Assembly (NCBI RefSeq): GCF_024295805.1
Contig: NZ_JANCLX010000005.1
Location: forward strand, 275,095-339,094
Length of the DNA: 64,000 nt
Direction of reading: 5' to 3'
Origin: Streptomyces cucumeris
Lineage (GTDB): Bacteria > Actinomycetota > Actinomycetes > Streptomycetales > Streptomycetaceae
A program made the position numbers and the translations under genes. The notes beneath the pieces are model-generated. The model made no database searches and had not been told where the DNA came from. It saw nothing but the letters and a program-made list of their open reading frames with translations. This document shows, piece after piece, positions 20,961 to 28,943 of the stretch; position 1 is the stretch's first letter; every line of letters starts with the position of its first letter.

Positions 20961-20995
20961 CCGGAAGGGGGTGCACCCCGTGCACCCCCTTCCGG
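20961..20995. terminator. strong hairpin between the HTH and MMPL genes
   Basis: A perfect 16-bp stem, CCGGAAGGGGGTGCAC (20961-20976) with GTGCACCCCCTTCCGG (20980-20995) and a 3-base loop. It lies between two convergent genes ending at 20889 and 21002, so it can serve as a shared terminator for both. Confidence 0.8.
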
Positions 20996-21001
20996 AAGGC
21001 G

Positions 21002-23302
21002 TCAGTGCCCCGCGCGGACCGGGTCCCGCAGCTCCTCCTCGCTGCGGGGCCCGGGCTCCTCCCCGTCGTCACCGCTCCGGACGGGGGCGGACTCCCCCTC
21101 GCTCAGCCCGATCCTGGCGTGCAGCCGCCGCAGCGGGCCCGGTGCCCACCAGGTGGCCCGGCCGGTCAGCCGCATCACCGCGGGCACCAGCAGACTGCGC
21201 ACCACCATGGCGTCCATCAGCACCGCCAGGGCGATACCGAGCCCCAGCATCTTGGTGTTGGTGACCCGCGAGGTGCCGATGGCGACCATCACCACGGCCA
21301 GGATCAGCGCGGCCGCCGTGATCAGCCCGCCGGTGCGCCGCAGCCCGAACTCCACGGCCGCCGCATGGTCCCCGGTGCGGTCGTACTCCTCCTTGATCCG
21401 GGAGAGCAGGAAGACCCCGTAGTCCATGGAGAGTCCGAAGGCGACGCAGAACATCAGCACCGGCAGGGTGGTCTCGATATCGCCGGTGGAGGTGAAGGAC
21501 AGCGGACCGGACAGATGGCCGTCCTGGAAGACCCACACCATGGCGCCGAACATCGCCGTGAGACTGAGGGCGTTGAGCAGCACCGCCTGGATCGGTATCA
21601 GCACACTGCCGGTGAGCAGGAAGACCAGCAGCAGGGTGACGATGGCGATGATCGCGGCCGCCCAGGGCAGCCGGTCGGCTATGGAGTCCTTGGTGTCCAC
21701 CAGGACGGCGGCCGTGCCGGTCACCGAAGCCTGGAACGGGGGGTGCTGGGCGCGGATGTCACGCACCAGGTCCTGGCTCGCGGCGTCCACCGCCTCTCCC
21801 TTGGTCAGCACGGTGAGATACGCGCTCCCCTCGGCCGCGCGGGCCGCCTCGGCCGGACCGGGCCGGGCCACCTGACGGCCGCCCGCGAACTGGCCCGCCG
21901 GACCGTCCACCCGCCGCACATCGGGGAGCGCGGAGAGCTCGGTGCTGTAGTCGGCGAGGGCACGGGTGCCGGGGCGGCCCTCGGCGATGATCTCGACGGC
22001 GCCGCCGGGCCCTCCGGGGAAGCCGTCCCGGATGTGCTGCTGGACCACATGCGATTCGGCGCTCCGGGGAAGCTGGCGGTCGTCCGCGGTGCCGAACTCC
22101 ACCTTCAGGAAGGGCAGTCCGAGCGCCACCAGACCGGCGACGGTGGCCAGCGCGAACAGCGGTGCGCGCCGCATCACCAGCCGGGCCAGCCACCCCCATC
22201 CCTTGCCGGGTTCACCGGTACGGGCGGGGCGTCCGCGGCGCAACAGCTTCATCAGATCGAGGGAGTTGACCCGGTCGCCGAGGAGCGCCAGCGCCGCGGG
22301 CAGCACGACCAGGGCGGCACCTGCGGCGATCAGCACCACGGCGATCCCCGCGTAGGCGAAGGAGCGCAGGAAGTACTGCGGGAAGACCAGCATGGCGGCG
22401 AGCGAGACCGCGACGGTCAGCGCCGAGAAGAGCACGGTGCGCCCGGCGGTGCGCAGGGTGGCCGCCACGGCGGGCAGGGGCTCGGCACCGGTGGCCAGCT
22501 CCTCGCGGAAGCGGCGCACGATGAACAGGGCGTAGTCGATGGCCAGTCCGAGGCCGAGTGCGGTGGTCAGGTTCTGCGCGAAGACCGAGACATCGGTGAA
22601 CTCGGTGAGACCGCGCAGCACCGCGTTGGTGCCCAGGATGGCGATGATGCCCACGCCGAGCGGCAGCAGGGCGGCCACCGCGCTGCCGAAGACCATGACG
22701 AGCAGGACCAGGGTGATGGGCAGGGCGATCATCTCGGCCCGCAGCAGATCCTCCTGGATGGTGGTCTGGAGCTCATGGCGGACCGCGACCAGACCGCCGA
22801 TCGACACCTCGACCGGGCCGTGGTCCCCCCGGTAGCGCGGGGCGATCCGCTCCAGCGCCTCGTTGGCGGCGGATTCGTCGCCGGTGACGCGGGCGGCGAT
22901 GATCGCCTCGCCGCGGTCACGCTGCCGGAGGGTGGGCGCACCGGTGTCCCAGTAGGAGGTGACGCCGGTGACGGACTCCTCCTCGGCCAGCTTCTTCGCC
23001 AGCGCCCGCCCCTCGGCGGCCACCGCCGGATCGTCCACCGTGGCCTTGCCGCTGTCGACCAGCAGGATCAGATTGGGCTGGGAGGTCGGGAAGTGCTTCT
23101 CCAACGCCTTGGTGGCATAGGTGGACTGGGACGCCGGGTCCTCCCAGCCCCCGCTGCCCATCCGGTCGGCGACACCGCTGCCCGCGACCACGGTGAGCGC
23201 GGTGAAGAGCAGAGCGAGCAGCAAGGAGAGCCGGGGGCGCGCCGTGACCAGGCGGGTCCATCCTCCGATCCGGTCCCCCGACGGATGGTTGACAGTGGTC
23301 AT
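21002..23302 (-). CDS. MMPL/RND family transporter
   Basis: Large membrane protein of 766 residues with two MMPL domains. The first hydrophobic helix (LSLLLALLFTALTVVAGSGVAD) precedes an extracytoplasmic domain, then five clustered helices at about 190-340 (LPITLVLLVMVFGSAVAALLPL, GLAIDYALFIVRRFREEL). The pattern repeats from about residue 380 (GLSMDYGVFLLSRIKEEYD). The GLxxDYxxFxxxR motifs carry the Asp-Tyr pair used for proton coupling in MmpL proteins. Likely an exporter of a lipid, drug or toxic compound. It is divergent from a TetR regulator, with two palindromic sites between them. The C-terminus is short and acidic. Confidence 0.9.
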   Translation of the reverse strand: MTTVNHPSGDRIGGWTRLVTARPRLSLLLALLFTALTVVAGSGVADRMGSGGWEDPASQSTYATKALEKHFPTSQPNLILLVDSGKATVDDPAVAAEGRALAKKLAEEESVTGVTSYWDTGAPTLRQRDRGEAIIAARVTGDESAANEALERIAPRYRGDHGPVEVSIGGLVAVRHELQTTIQEDLLRAEMIALPITLVLLVMVFGSAVAALLPLGVGIIAILGTNAVLRGLTEFTDVSVFAQNLTTALGLGLAIDYALFIVRRFREELATGAEPLPAVAATLRTAGRTVLFSALTVAVSLAAMLVFPQYFLRSFAYAGIAVVLIAAGAALVVLPAALALLGDRVNSLDLMKLLRRGRPARTGEPGKGWGWLARLVMRRAPLFALATVAGLVALGLPFLKVEFGTADDRQLPRSAESHVVQQHIRDGFPGGPGGAVEIIAEGRPGTRALADYSTELSALPDVRRVDGPAGQFAGGRQVARPGPAEAARAAEGSAYLTVLTKGEAVDAASQDLVRDIRAQHPPFQASVTGTAAVLVDTKDSIADRLPWAAAIIAIVTLLLVFLLTGSVLIPIQAVLLNALSLTAMFGAMVWVFQDGHLSGPLSFTSTGDIETTLPVLMFCVAFGLSMDYGVFLLSRIKEEYDRTGDHAAAVEFGLRRTGGLITAAALILAVVMVAIGTSRVTNTKMLGLGIALAVLMDAMVVRSLLVPAVMRLTGRATWWAPGPLRRLHARIGLSEGESAPVRSGDDGEEPGPRSEEELRDPVRAGH

Positions 23303-23391
23303 GGCACGGTGTCCCCTTCACCTGTGCCCAGGCCACCGCACGACGTTTGGGCAGGCAGCATGGGTCATTGATTGCCATAGACTGGCAAACA

Positions 23392-23435
23392 CGAGCGATC
23401 ACTCGCGTTTCACAAGAATGCGAGTGAGCACTCGC
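23392..23435. promoter_or_regulatory. twin palindromic operators between MMPL and TetR genes
   Basis: Site 1 is CGAGCGATCACTCG (23392-23405), one mismatch pair from perfect symmetry. Site 2 is GCGAGTG-AG-CACTCGC (23420-23435), perfect with a 2-bp centre. Each is followed by GTTT, giving a direct repeat ACTCGCGTTT at 23401-23410 and 23430-23439. They are 29 bp apart and just upstream of the TetR start, as expected for an autoregulated TetR-transporter pair. Confidence 0.75.
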
Positions 23436-23471
23436 GTTTGTCAATCGAACACGAAGATCCGGAGATTGCGC

Positions 23472-24128
23472 GTGACCGAGAGCAAGGCAGCCCAGGCCGA
23501 GGGAGCCGCCAAGCCGCGCCGTCGGCAGGCGCGCGGTGAGCGCCGGGTCCAGCAGTTGCTCGACGCGGCCGCGAGCGTCTTCTGCCAGAACGGCTACGCC
23601 GGCGCGAGCACCAACGCGATCGCCCGCGAGGCGGGCGTCTCCCCGGGCACGCTGTACCAGTTCTTCCCGAACAAGGAGGCCATCGCGGTCGAACTGGGTG
23701 AGCGGCTGACCCATCAGATGCGCCAGGCCCACGGCCTGGTCTTCACGGTGGAGAACGCCGCGCTGCCGCTGGGCGAGATGCTGGACGCGGTCCTCGATCC
23801 GATGATCGAGTTCAACTGCGCGAATCCCGCCTTCCTCGCGCTGATCAACTCCACGGACACCCCCGGCCCGGTCGTCGAGGAGCATGACGCACTGCACCTC
23901 ACCCTTCAGTCCCGGGTGGAGGAGCTGCTCGGACTGCGCCATCCCGAACTGCCCGCCGACCGCCGCACCCGTACCGCCACCATGGCGTTCCACCTGTTCA
24001 AGGCCGGTCTCGATGTGATCCTGGCCCATGAGGGGGCGGAGCAGCGGGCGTACATCACCGAGACCAAGGACGCCCTGTACCGCTATCTCGCGCCGATCAT
24101 CGGCACCGAGGGCAGCCCCGTCCGCTGA
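23472..24128 (+). CDS. TetR/AcrR family regulator of the MMPL transporter
   Basis: Repressor of 218 residues. A basic N-terminal arm (AKPRRRQARGERRVQQ) leads to an HTH, LLDAAASVFCQNGYAGASTN then AIAREAGVSPGTLYQFFPNKEAI, and a C-terminal ligand domain. The GTG at 23472 has GGAG 7 bases upstream; the longer upstream frame would cross both operators. It is divergent from the MMPL gene and probably represses it and itself through the twin sites. Confidence 0.9.
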   Translation: MTESKAAQAEGAAKPRRRQARGERRVQQLLDAAASVFCQNGYAGASTNAIAREAGVSPGTLYQFFPNKEAIAVELGERLTHQMRQAHGLVFTVENAALPLGEMLDAVLDPMIEFNCANPAFLALINSTDTPGPVVEEHDALHLTLQSRVEELLGLRHPELPADRRTRTATMAFHLFKAGLDVILAHEGAEQRAYITETKDALYRYLAPIIGTEGSPVR

Positions 24129-24230
24129 CCCTGATCCGCCACCACCACCCCGGGCGCGCCCTGCACGGAAGGGGAGCGCGCGCGGGCGTGGCGCGCTGTT
24201 CACGATCCGGCGCACCTCCGGCTTCCGGGA

Positions 24231-24247
24231 ATACCCCCTAGGGGTAT
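24231..24247. promoter_or_regulatory. CsoR-type copper operator
   Basis: ATACCCCCTAGGGGTAT is a near-perfect G/C-tract palindrome of the kind bound by CsoR copper-sensing repressors (TACCC...GGGTA). It lies 84 bp upstream of copZ. No csoR gene lies in this window, so the repressor would act in trans. Confidence 0.8.
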
Positions 24248-24330
24248 AGAGTTATGAGAGTCAGGAGACCCTGGGGCATCCGGCGTCTCCTGCGTCCCGA
24301 CCATCACGCCCACCCCACAGGAGAAAGTCC

Positions 24331-24570
24331 ATGAGCTCCGAGGCGAACACCGGCTCCGGCGTCACCACCGTCCTCCAGGTGACCGGAATGACCTGCGGCC
24401 ACTGCGAGGGCGCCGTCACCGAGGAGCTCGGCGCCCTCGACGGCGTCTCCTCCGTGAAGGCCGTGGCCTCCACCGGACAGGTCACCGTCGTCTCCGCCGC
24501 CCCGCTGGACGACGAGGCCGTCCGCGCCGCCGTCGACGAGGCGGGCTACGAGCTCGCCGGCCGGGCCTGA
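24331..24570 (+). CDS. copZ: heavy-metal-associated domain copper chaperone
   Basis: Single HMA domain of 79 residues. The metal-binding loop is VTGMTCGHCEGAVTEEL (MxCxxC) near residues 20-25, followed by the ferredoxin-like beta-alpha-beta pattern (GQVTVVSAAPLDDEAVRAAVDEAGYEL). It should carry Cu(I) to the downstream ATPase. It starts at 24331 after AGGAGAAAG and lies 86 bp before copA, both behind the CsoR-type operator. Confidence 0.92.
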   Translation: MSSEANTGSGVTTVLQVTGMTCGHCEGAVTEELGALDGVSSVKAVASTGQVTVVSAAPLDDEAVRAAVDEAGYELAGRA

Positions 24571-24656
24571 GCACCCCCGACTCCTCCCGCCGGGCCGTAC
24601 CGCCCTGCTGATACAGACGCCGTACGGCACCGGCCCTCCTCCCAGGAGACCCAGAC

Positions 24657-26945
24657 ATGACCAGCACGGCTTCCGAAGCCGGGCACACGGCACAGGTCGA
24701 ACTCGCCATCGGCGGTATGACCTGCGCCTCCTGCGCGGCGCGCATCGAGAAGAAGCTCAACCGCATCGACGGGGTGGCCGCCACGGTCAACTTCGCCACC
24801 GAGAAGGCCAAGGTGTCCTACGGGGCCGGGGTCGAGGTGACGGACCTGATCGCCACCGTGGTCAGAACCGGCTACACCGCCGAGGAACCCCGCCCGCCCG
24901 AGCCCGTGCCCCCGGCCGCGGCCACCGAGGCTCCCGGCGGGGCCGCGGACCGCCCCGGCCACGACGAGGACCGGCCGGACGCCCCGCGCCGCCGCCTGCT
25001 CATCTCGTTCGCCCTGTCCCTGCCCGTCGTCGTGCTGGCGATGGTGCCCTCGTTCCAGTTCGAGAACTGGCAGTGGCTCTCGCTCACCCTCGCCGCGCCC
25101 GTCGTCGTCTGGGGCGGCGCGCCCTTCCACAAGGCCGCCTGGAGCAACGCCCGGCACGGTGCGGCCACCATGGACACCCTCGTCTCGCTCGGCACCCTGG
25201 CGGCCCTCGGCTGGTCCCTGTGGGCCCTGTTCTTCGGACACGCGGGCATGCCCGGGATGCGGCACGGCTTCGACCTCACCGTCTCCCGCGCCGACGGCTC
25301 GTCCTCGATCTACCTCGAGGCCGCCGCCGGAGTGACCACCTTCATCCTCCTGGGCCGCTTCCTTGAGGCCAGGTCCAAGCGGGCGGCCGGAGCCGCGCTG
25401 CACGCCCTGCTGGAGCTCGGCGCCAAGGACGTCGCCGTCCTGCGCGACGGCCGGGAGGTCCGCGTCCCGGTCGGCGAGCTGGCGGCCGGCGACCGCTTCG
25501 TGGTCCGCCCCGGCGAGAAGATCGCCACCGACGGCACGGTCGTCGAGGGCGGCTCCGCCGTGGACGCCTCGATGCTCACCGGCGAATCGGTACCGGTGGA
25601 CGTCGTCGTCGGCGACGCGGTCGCGGGCGCCACCGTCAACACCGCGGGCCGCATCGTCGTGGAGGCCACCCGCGTCGGCGCCGACACCCAGCTCGCCCGG
25701 ATGGCCAAGCTGGTGGAGGACGCGCAGAACGGCAAGGCCGAGGTGCAGCGGCTCGCCGACCGGATCTCCGGGATCTTCGTGCCGATCGTGCTGCTCATCG
25801 CCCTCGGCACCCTGCTGGGCTGGCTGGTCGCCACCGGCGACGCGACCGCCGCGTTCACCGCGGCCGTGGCCGTCCTGATCATCGCCTGCCCCTGTGCGCT
25901 GGGCCTGGCCACCCCGACCGCCCTGATGGTCGGCACCGGCCGCGGCGCCCAGCTCGGCATCCTCATCAAGGGCCCCGAAGTACTGGAGTCCACCCGCCGG
26001 GTCGACACCGTCGTCCTGGACAAGACCGGCACCGTCACCACCGGCCGGATGCGGCTGCGCGGCGTCGTCACCGCACCCGGCACGGACGAGGAGGTGCTGC
26101 TGCGCCTCGCCGGTTCCGTGGAGCACGCCAGCGAGCACCCGGTCGCCCGCGCCATCGCGGACGGCGCGGTCGAACGCGTCGGCTCCCTCCCGGTGCCCGA
26201 GGGCTTCACCTCCGTCGCGGGCCTCGGCGTCCGGGGCGTGGTCGACGGGCACAAGGTGCTCGTGGGCCGGGAGAAGCTGCTCGGCCAGTGGGCCGTCGAA
26301 CTGCCCGAGGAGCTCGCGTCCGCCAAGGCCGCCGCCGAGGCGGAGGGCCATACGGCCGTCGCCGTGGCCTGGGACGGCGAGGCGCGCGGCATCCTGCTGG
26401 TCGCCGACGCGATCAAGGAGACCAGCGCCGACGCCGTCACCCAGCTGCGCGCCCTCGGTCTCACCCCGGTCCTGCTGACCGGGGACAACCGGCTGGTCGC
26501 CGAGTCCGTGGCGCGCGAGATCGGCGTCGAGGAGGTCATCGCCGAGGTCCTGCCCGAAGAGAAGGTCGATGTCGTCAAGCGGCTCCAGGGCGAGGGCCGT
26601 ACGGTCGCCATGGTGGGCGACGGCGTCAACGACGCGGCCGCGCTGGCCACCGCCGACCTCGGACTCGCCATGGGCACCGGCACCGACGCGGCCATCGAGG
26701 CGGGGGACCTGACCCTGGTCCGCGGCGACCTCCGGGTGGCGGCCGACGCGATCCGGCTGGCGCGCCGGACGCTCACCACCATCAAGGGCAACCTCTTCTG
26801 GGCGTTCGGCTACAACGTCGCCGCGCTGCCGCTCGCGGCGGCCGGGATGCTGAACCCGATGATCGCCGGAGCGGCCATGGCGTTCTCATCCGTTTTCGTC
26901 GTCACCAACAGCCTGCGACTGCGGGCCTTCACGGCATCCACATAG
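24657..26945 (+). CDS. copA: Cu(I)-translocating P-type ATPase
   Basis: P1B-ATPase of 762 residues that exports copper at the expense of ATP. In order: one N-terminal HMA domain with GMTCASC near residues 20-26, a Pro/Ala linker, paired TM helices, the TGES actuator loop ([10 protein letters not shown]), the intramembrane CPC motif in [13 protein letters not shown], the phosphorylation motif DKTGT near residue 454, the HP motif in EHPVARA, the hinge [10 protein letters not shown] near 653, and two last TM helices. The CPC motif and the HMA chaperone next door favour Cu(I). Upstream AGGAGA supports the start at 24657. A hairpin follows the stop. Confidence 0.95.
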   Translation: MTSTASEAGHTAQVELAIGGMTCASCAARIEKKLNRIDGVAATVNFATEKAKVSYGAGVEVTDLIATVVRTGYTAEEPRPPEPVPPAAATEAPGGAADRPGHDEDRPDAPRRRLLISFALSLPVVVLAMVPSFQFENWQWLSLTLAAPVVVWGGAPFHKAAWSNARHGAATMDTLVSLGTLAALGWSLWALFFGHAGMPGMRHGFDLTVSRADGSSSIYLEAAAGVTTFILLGRFLEARSKRAAGAALHALLELGAKDVAVLRDGREVRVPVGELAAGDRFVVRPGEKIATDGTVVEGGSAVDASMLTGESVPVDVVVGDAVAGATVNTAGRIVVEATRVGADTQLARMAKLVEDAQNGKAEVQRLADRISGIFVPIVLLIALGTLLGWLVATGDATAAFTAAVAVLIIACPCALGLATPTALMVGTGRGAQLGILIKGPEVLESTRRVDTVVLDKTGTVTTGRMRLRGVVTAPGTDEEVLLRLAGSVEHASEHPVARAIADGAVERVGSLPVPEGFTSVAGLGVRGVVDGHKVLVGREKLLGQWAVELPEELASAKAAAEAEGHTAVAVAWDGEARGILLVADAIKETSADAVTQLRALGLTPVLLTGDNRLVAESVAREIGVEEVIAEVLPEEKVDVVKRLQGEGRTVAMVGDGVNDAAALATADLGLAMGTGTDAAIEAGDLTLVRGDLRVAADAIRLARRTLTTIKGNLFWAFGYNVAALPLAAAGMLNPMIAGAAMAFSSVFVVTNSLRLRAFTAST

Positions 26946-26986
26946 CTTCACCGGCTCCCCATAAGCCGCACAACACCCATACATGG

Positions 26987-27041
26987 GAGCCTCGATCTTC
27001 AAATCGAGGCTCTTGCCCTTGTACGCCCGTTATGGCAAGAG
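26987..27041 (+). terminator. copA terminator hairpins
   Basis: A perfect 10-bp stem GAGCCTCGAT / ATCGAGGCTC (26987-26996 and 27003-27012, 6-base loop) lies 42 bp after the copA stop. Its right foot overlaps a second 8-bp inverted repeat CTCTTGCC / GGCAAGAG (27010-27017 and 27034-27041). The two stems cannot fully form together. Either would end the copper operon. Confidence 0.65.
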
Positions 27042-27060
27042 ACGCAGATCACAGGCAACC

Positions 27061-27334
27061 GAACGTAACCATTTCGGGGGGTCGCGAGTCTAATGGGACG
27101 GTGGGGATTCGTCTTGGGGGATGAATCCCGCTACGCGTGGCCGGGGCGAGGTACTCGGGGAGCTTTGAGCGGCCCTCCCGTAGGTACTCGTCCCGGCAGA
27201 TCGCGCCGCAATGCCGCCTGTGCGGCCCGTGGACGCCCGGCCGGATCCCGTGGGGGGAATCCGAACCGGGACATGGGAAGCGCCCCGCTCCGACCCGTGG
27301 GGGGATCGGAAGCGGGGCGCTTTCTGATTTTTTT
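27061..27334 (+). ncRNA. candidate small RNA ending in an intrinsic terminator
   Basis: The 556-bp gap between copA and citA has no convincing gene, but its rightward strand ends in a textbook Rho-independent terminator (27278-27334) that copA does not need, having its own hairpin at 26987. Between them, GGGATTC / GAATCCC (27104-27110 and 27123-27129) forms a stem with a G-rich loop, and two similar GTGGGGGGA boxes occur at about 27250 and 27297. Several short frames are open, including a 15-codon one starting at 27121, but none has family resemblance. A short untranslated RNA or leader peptide is possible; the 5' end is a guess. Confidence 0.3.
27278..27334 (+). terminator. Rho-independent terminator in the copA-citA gap
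   Basis: AAGCGCCCCGCT (27278-27289) pairs with AGCGGGGCGCTT (27311-27322), extended by CCGA/TCGG across a one-base bulge, with a G-rich 12-base loop. It is followed by TCTGATTTTTTT on the plus strand. A real U-tract is rare in this genome, and it shows the direction is rightward. Confidence 0.85.
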
Positions 27335-27403
27335 GGGGGCTCGGTTCTGCTCCGGGGCGCTGAAGCCCCTGTCGACGGTCGACCGGGCTCGCCCCTTCGC
27401 CTC

Positions 27404-27479
27404 ACTCGCCCGGAACCGGGCGAGTCCGGAGACGCAACGGTGCCCCACCCTTCCGGCATGCGCCGGGAGAGCGGGGCAC
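27404..27479. terminator. hairpins downstream of citrate synthase
   Basis: ACTCGCCCGG / CCGGGCGAGT (27404-27413 and 27416-27425) is a perfect 10-bp inverted repeat with a 2-base centre. Nearer the gene, GTGCCCC / GGGGCAC (27440-27446 and 27473-27479) encloses an inner CCGGC-ATGC-GCCGG hairpin. Both lie just past the citA stop and probably terminate its leftward transcript. Confidence 0.65.
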
Positions 27480-27501
27480 TCAGAGACGGAAGAGACTGCG
27501 C

Positions 27502-28791
27502 TCAGCGCTGCTCGACCGGGATGAAGTCGCGCTCGACCACGCCCGTGTAGATCTGGCGCGGGCGGCCGATACGGGAGCCCGGCTCCTTGATCATCTCGTG
27601 CCACTGCGCGATCCAGCCCGGCAGCCGGCCGAGCGCGAACAGCACGGTGAACATCTCGGTGGGGAAGCCCATCGCCCGGTAGATCAGACCGGTGTAGAAG
27701 TCCACGTTCGGGTAGAGCTTGCGCTCGACGAAGTAGTCGTCGGCGAGGGCGTGCTCCTCCAGCTTGAGGGCGATCTCAAGGAGCTCGTCCGACTTGCCGA
27801 GGGCGGAGAGGACATCGTGCGCCGCCGACTTGATGATCTTCGCCCGCGGGTCGAAGTTCTTGTAGACGCGGTGCCCGAAGCCCATGAGCTTCACGCCGTC
27901 TTCCTTGTTCTTCACCTTGCGGATGAAGGTGTCGACATCGCTGCCCGCGGCCTGGATGCCCTCGAGCATCTCCAGCACCGACTGGTTGGCGCCGCCGTGC
28001 AGGGGGCCCCACAGGGCGCTGATGCCCGCCGAAATGGAGGCGAACATGTTGGCCTGCGAGGAGCCGACCAGCCGCACGGTGGAGGTCGAGCAGTTCTGCT
28101 CGTGGTCGGCATGCAGGATCAGCAGCTTGTCGAGGGCGCTGACGACGACCGGGTCGAGCTCGTACTCCTGGGCCGGAACCGAGAAGGTCATCCGCAGGAA
28201 GTTCTCGACGTAGCCGAGGTCGTTACGCGGGTAGACGAACGGGTGGCCGACCGACTTCTTGAAGGCGTACGCCGCGATGGTCGGCAGCTTGGCCAGCAGC
28301 CGGATCGTCGAGAGGTCGCGCTGCTTCTCGTCGAAGGGGTTGTGGCTGTCCTGGTAGAAGGTCGACAGCGCGCTGACCACCGAGGAGAGCATGGCCATCG
28401 GGTGGGCGTCGCGCGGGAAGCCGTCGTAGAAGCGCTTGACGTCCTCGTGGAGCAGCGTGTGCGTGGTGATCTGCTCGCGGAAGGTGGCCAGTTCGTCCAC
28501 CGTGGGCAGTTCACCGTTGATCAGCAGGAAGGCCGTCTCCAGGAACGTGCTGCGCTCCGCCAGCTGCTCGATGGGGTAGCCGCGATAGCGCAGGATGCCC
28601 TGCTCACCGTCGAGGTAGGTGATCGCGGATTTGTACGCGGCGGTGTTGCCGTAACCGGAGTCCAGGGTCACCAGACCGGTCTGGGCACGCAGCTTGCCGA
28701 TATCAAAGCCCTTGTCGCCGACGGTGCTGTCGACCACCGGGTAGGTGTACTCGCCGTCCCCGTACCGCAGTACTACAGAGTTGTCGCTCAC
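27502..28791 (-). CDS. gltA: citrate synthase (type II)
   Basis: Tricarboxylic acid cycle enzyme of 429 residues joining acetyl-CoA and oxaloacetate. It begins VSDNSVVLRYGDGEYTYPVV, typical of the actinobacterial hexameric enzyme. The catalytic residues are visible: His in LHGGANQSVLEM, His in MGFGHRVYKNFDPRA, and Asp in YPNVDFYTGLIYRAMGF. The GTG at 28791 follows AGGGA at 5 bases; an upstream in-frame start would add a low-complexity leader with no ribosome site. It is a single-gene transcript with hairpins downstream. In Streptomyces the orthologue is often called citA. Confidence 0.96.
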   Translation of the reverse strand: MSDNSVVLRYGDGEYTYPVVDSTVGDKGFDIGKLRAQTGLVTLDSGYGNTAAYKSAITYLDGEQGILRYRGYPIEQLAERSTFLETAFLLINGELPTVDELATFREQITTHTLLHEDVKRFYDGFPRDAHPMAMLSSVVSALSTFYQDSHNPFDEKQRDLSTIRLLAKLPTIAAYAFKKSVGHPFVYPRNDLGYVENFLRMTFSVPAQEYELDPVVVSALDKLLILHADHEQNCSTSTVRLVGSSQANMFASISAGISALWGPLHGGANQSVLEMLEGIQAAGSDVDTFIRKVKNKEDGVKLMGFGHRVYKNFDPRAKIIKSAAHDVLSALGKSDELLEIALKLEEHALADDYFVERKLYPNVDFYTGLIYRAMGFPTEMFTVLFALGRLPGWIAQWHEMIKEPGSRIGRPRQIYTGVVERDFIPVEQR

Positions 28792-28885
28792 GTCATCCCT
28801 CACCGACGTCCTGGTTCTCTTCTTCGAGGTGCCCTGACTCCCCCCACCTTCCCCCATCCGGACGATGGACGTGCACTCGGGGTCG

Positions 28886-28918
28886 GCCAAAGGGCCTTTT
28901 GGCGGCACTCAGTGCCGC
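28886..28918. terminator. hairpins at the end of the RecD2-type helicase gene
   Basis: On the plus strand, GCCAAA / TTTGGC (28886-28891 and 28898-28903, near-perfect) and GCGGCACT-C-AGTGCCGC (28902-28918, perfect 8-bp stem) lie in the 152-bp gap between the helicase stop (28944) and the citrate synthase start (28791). They are placed to stop leftward transcription from the helicase before the citA promoter. Confidence 0.5.
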
Positions 28919-28943
28919 TTTCACGCCCATCCTGCCCCGTTCG

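Noticed and set aside
27093..27524. A 143-codon rightward frame in the copA-citA gap
   Set aside because: It runs straight through the strong terminator at 27278-27334 and into the citrate synthase 3' end, with no family resemblance or ribosome site.
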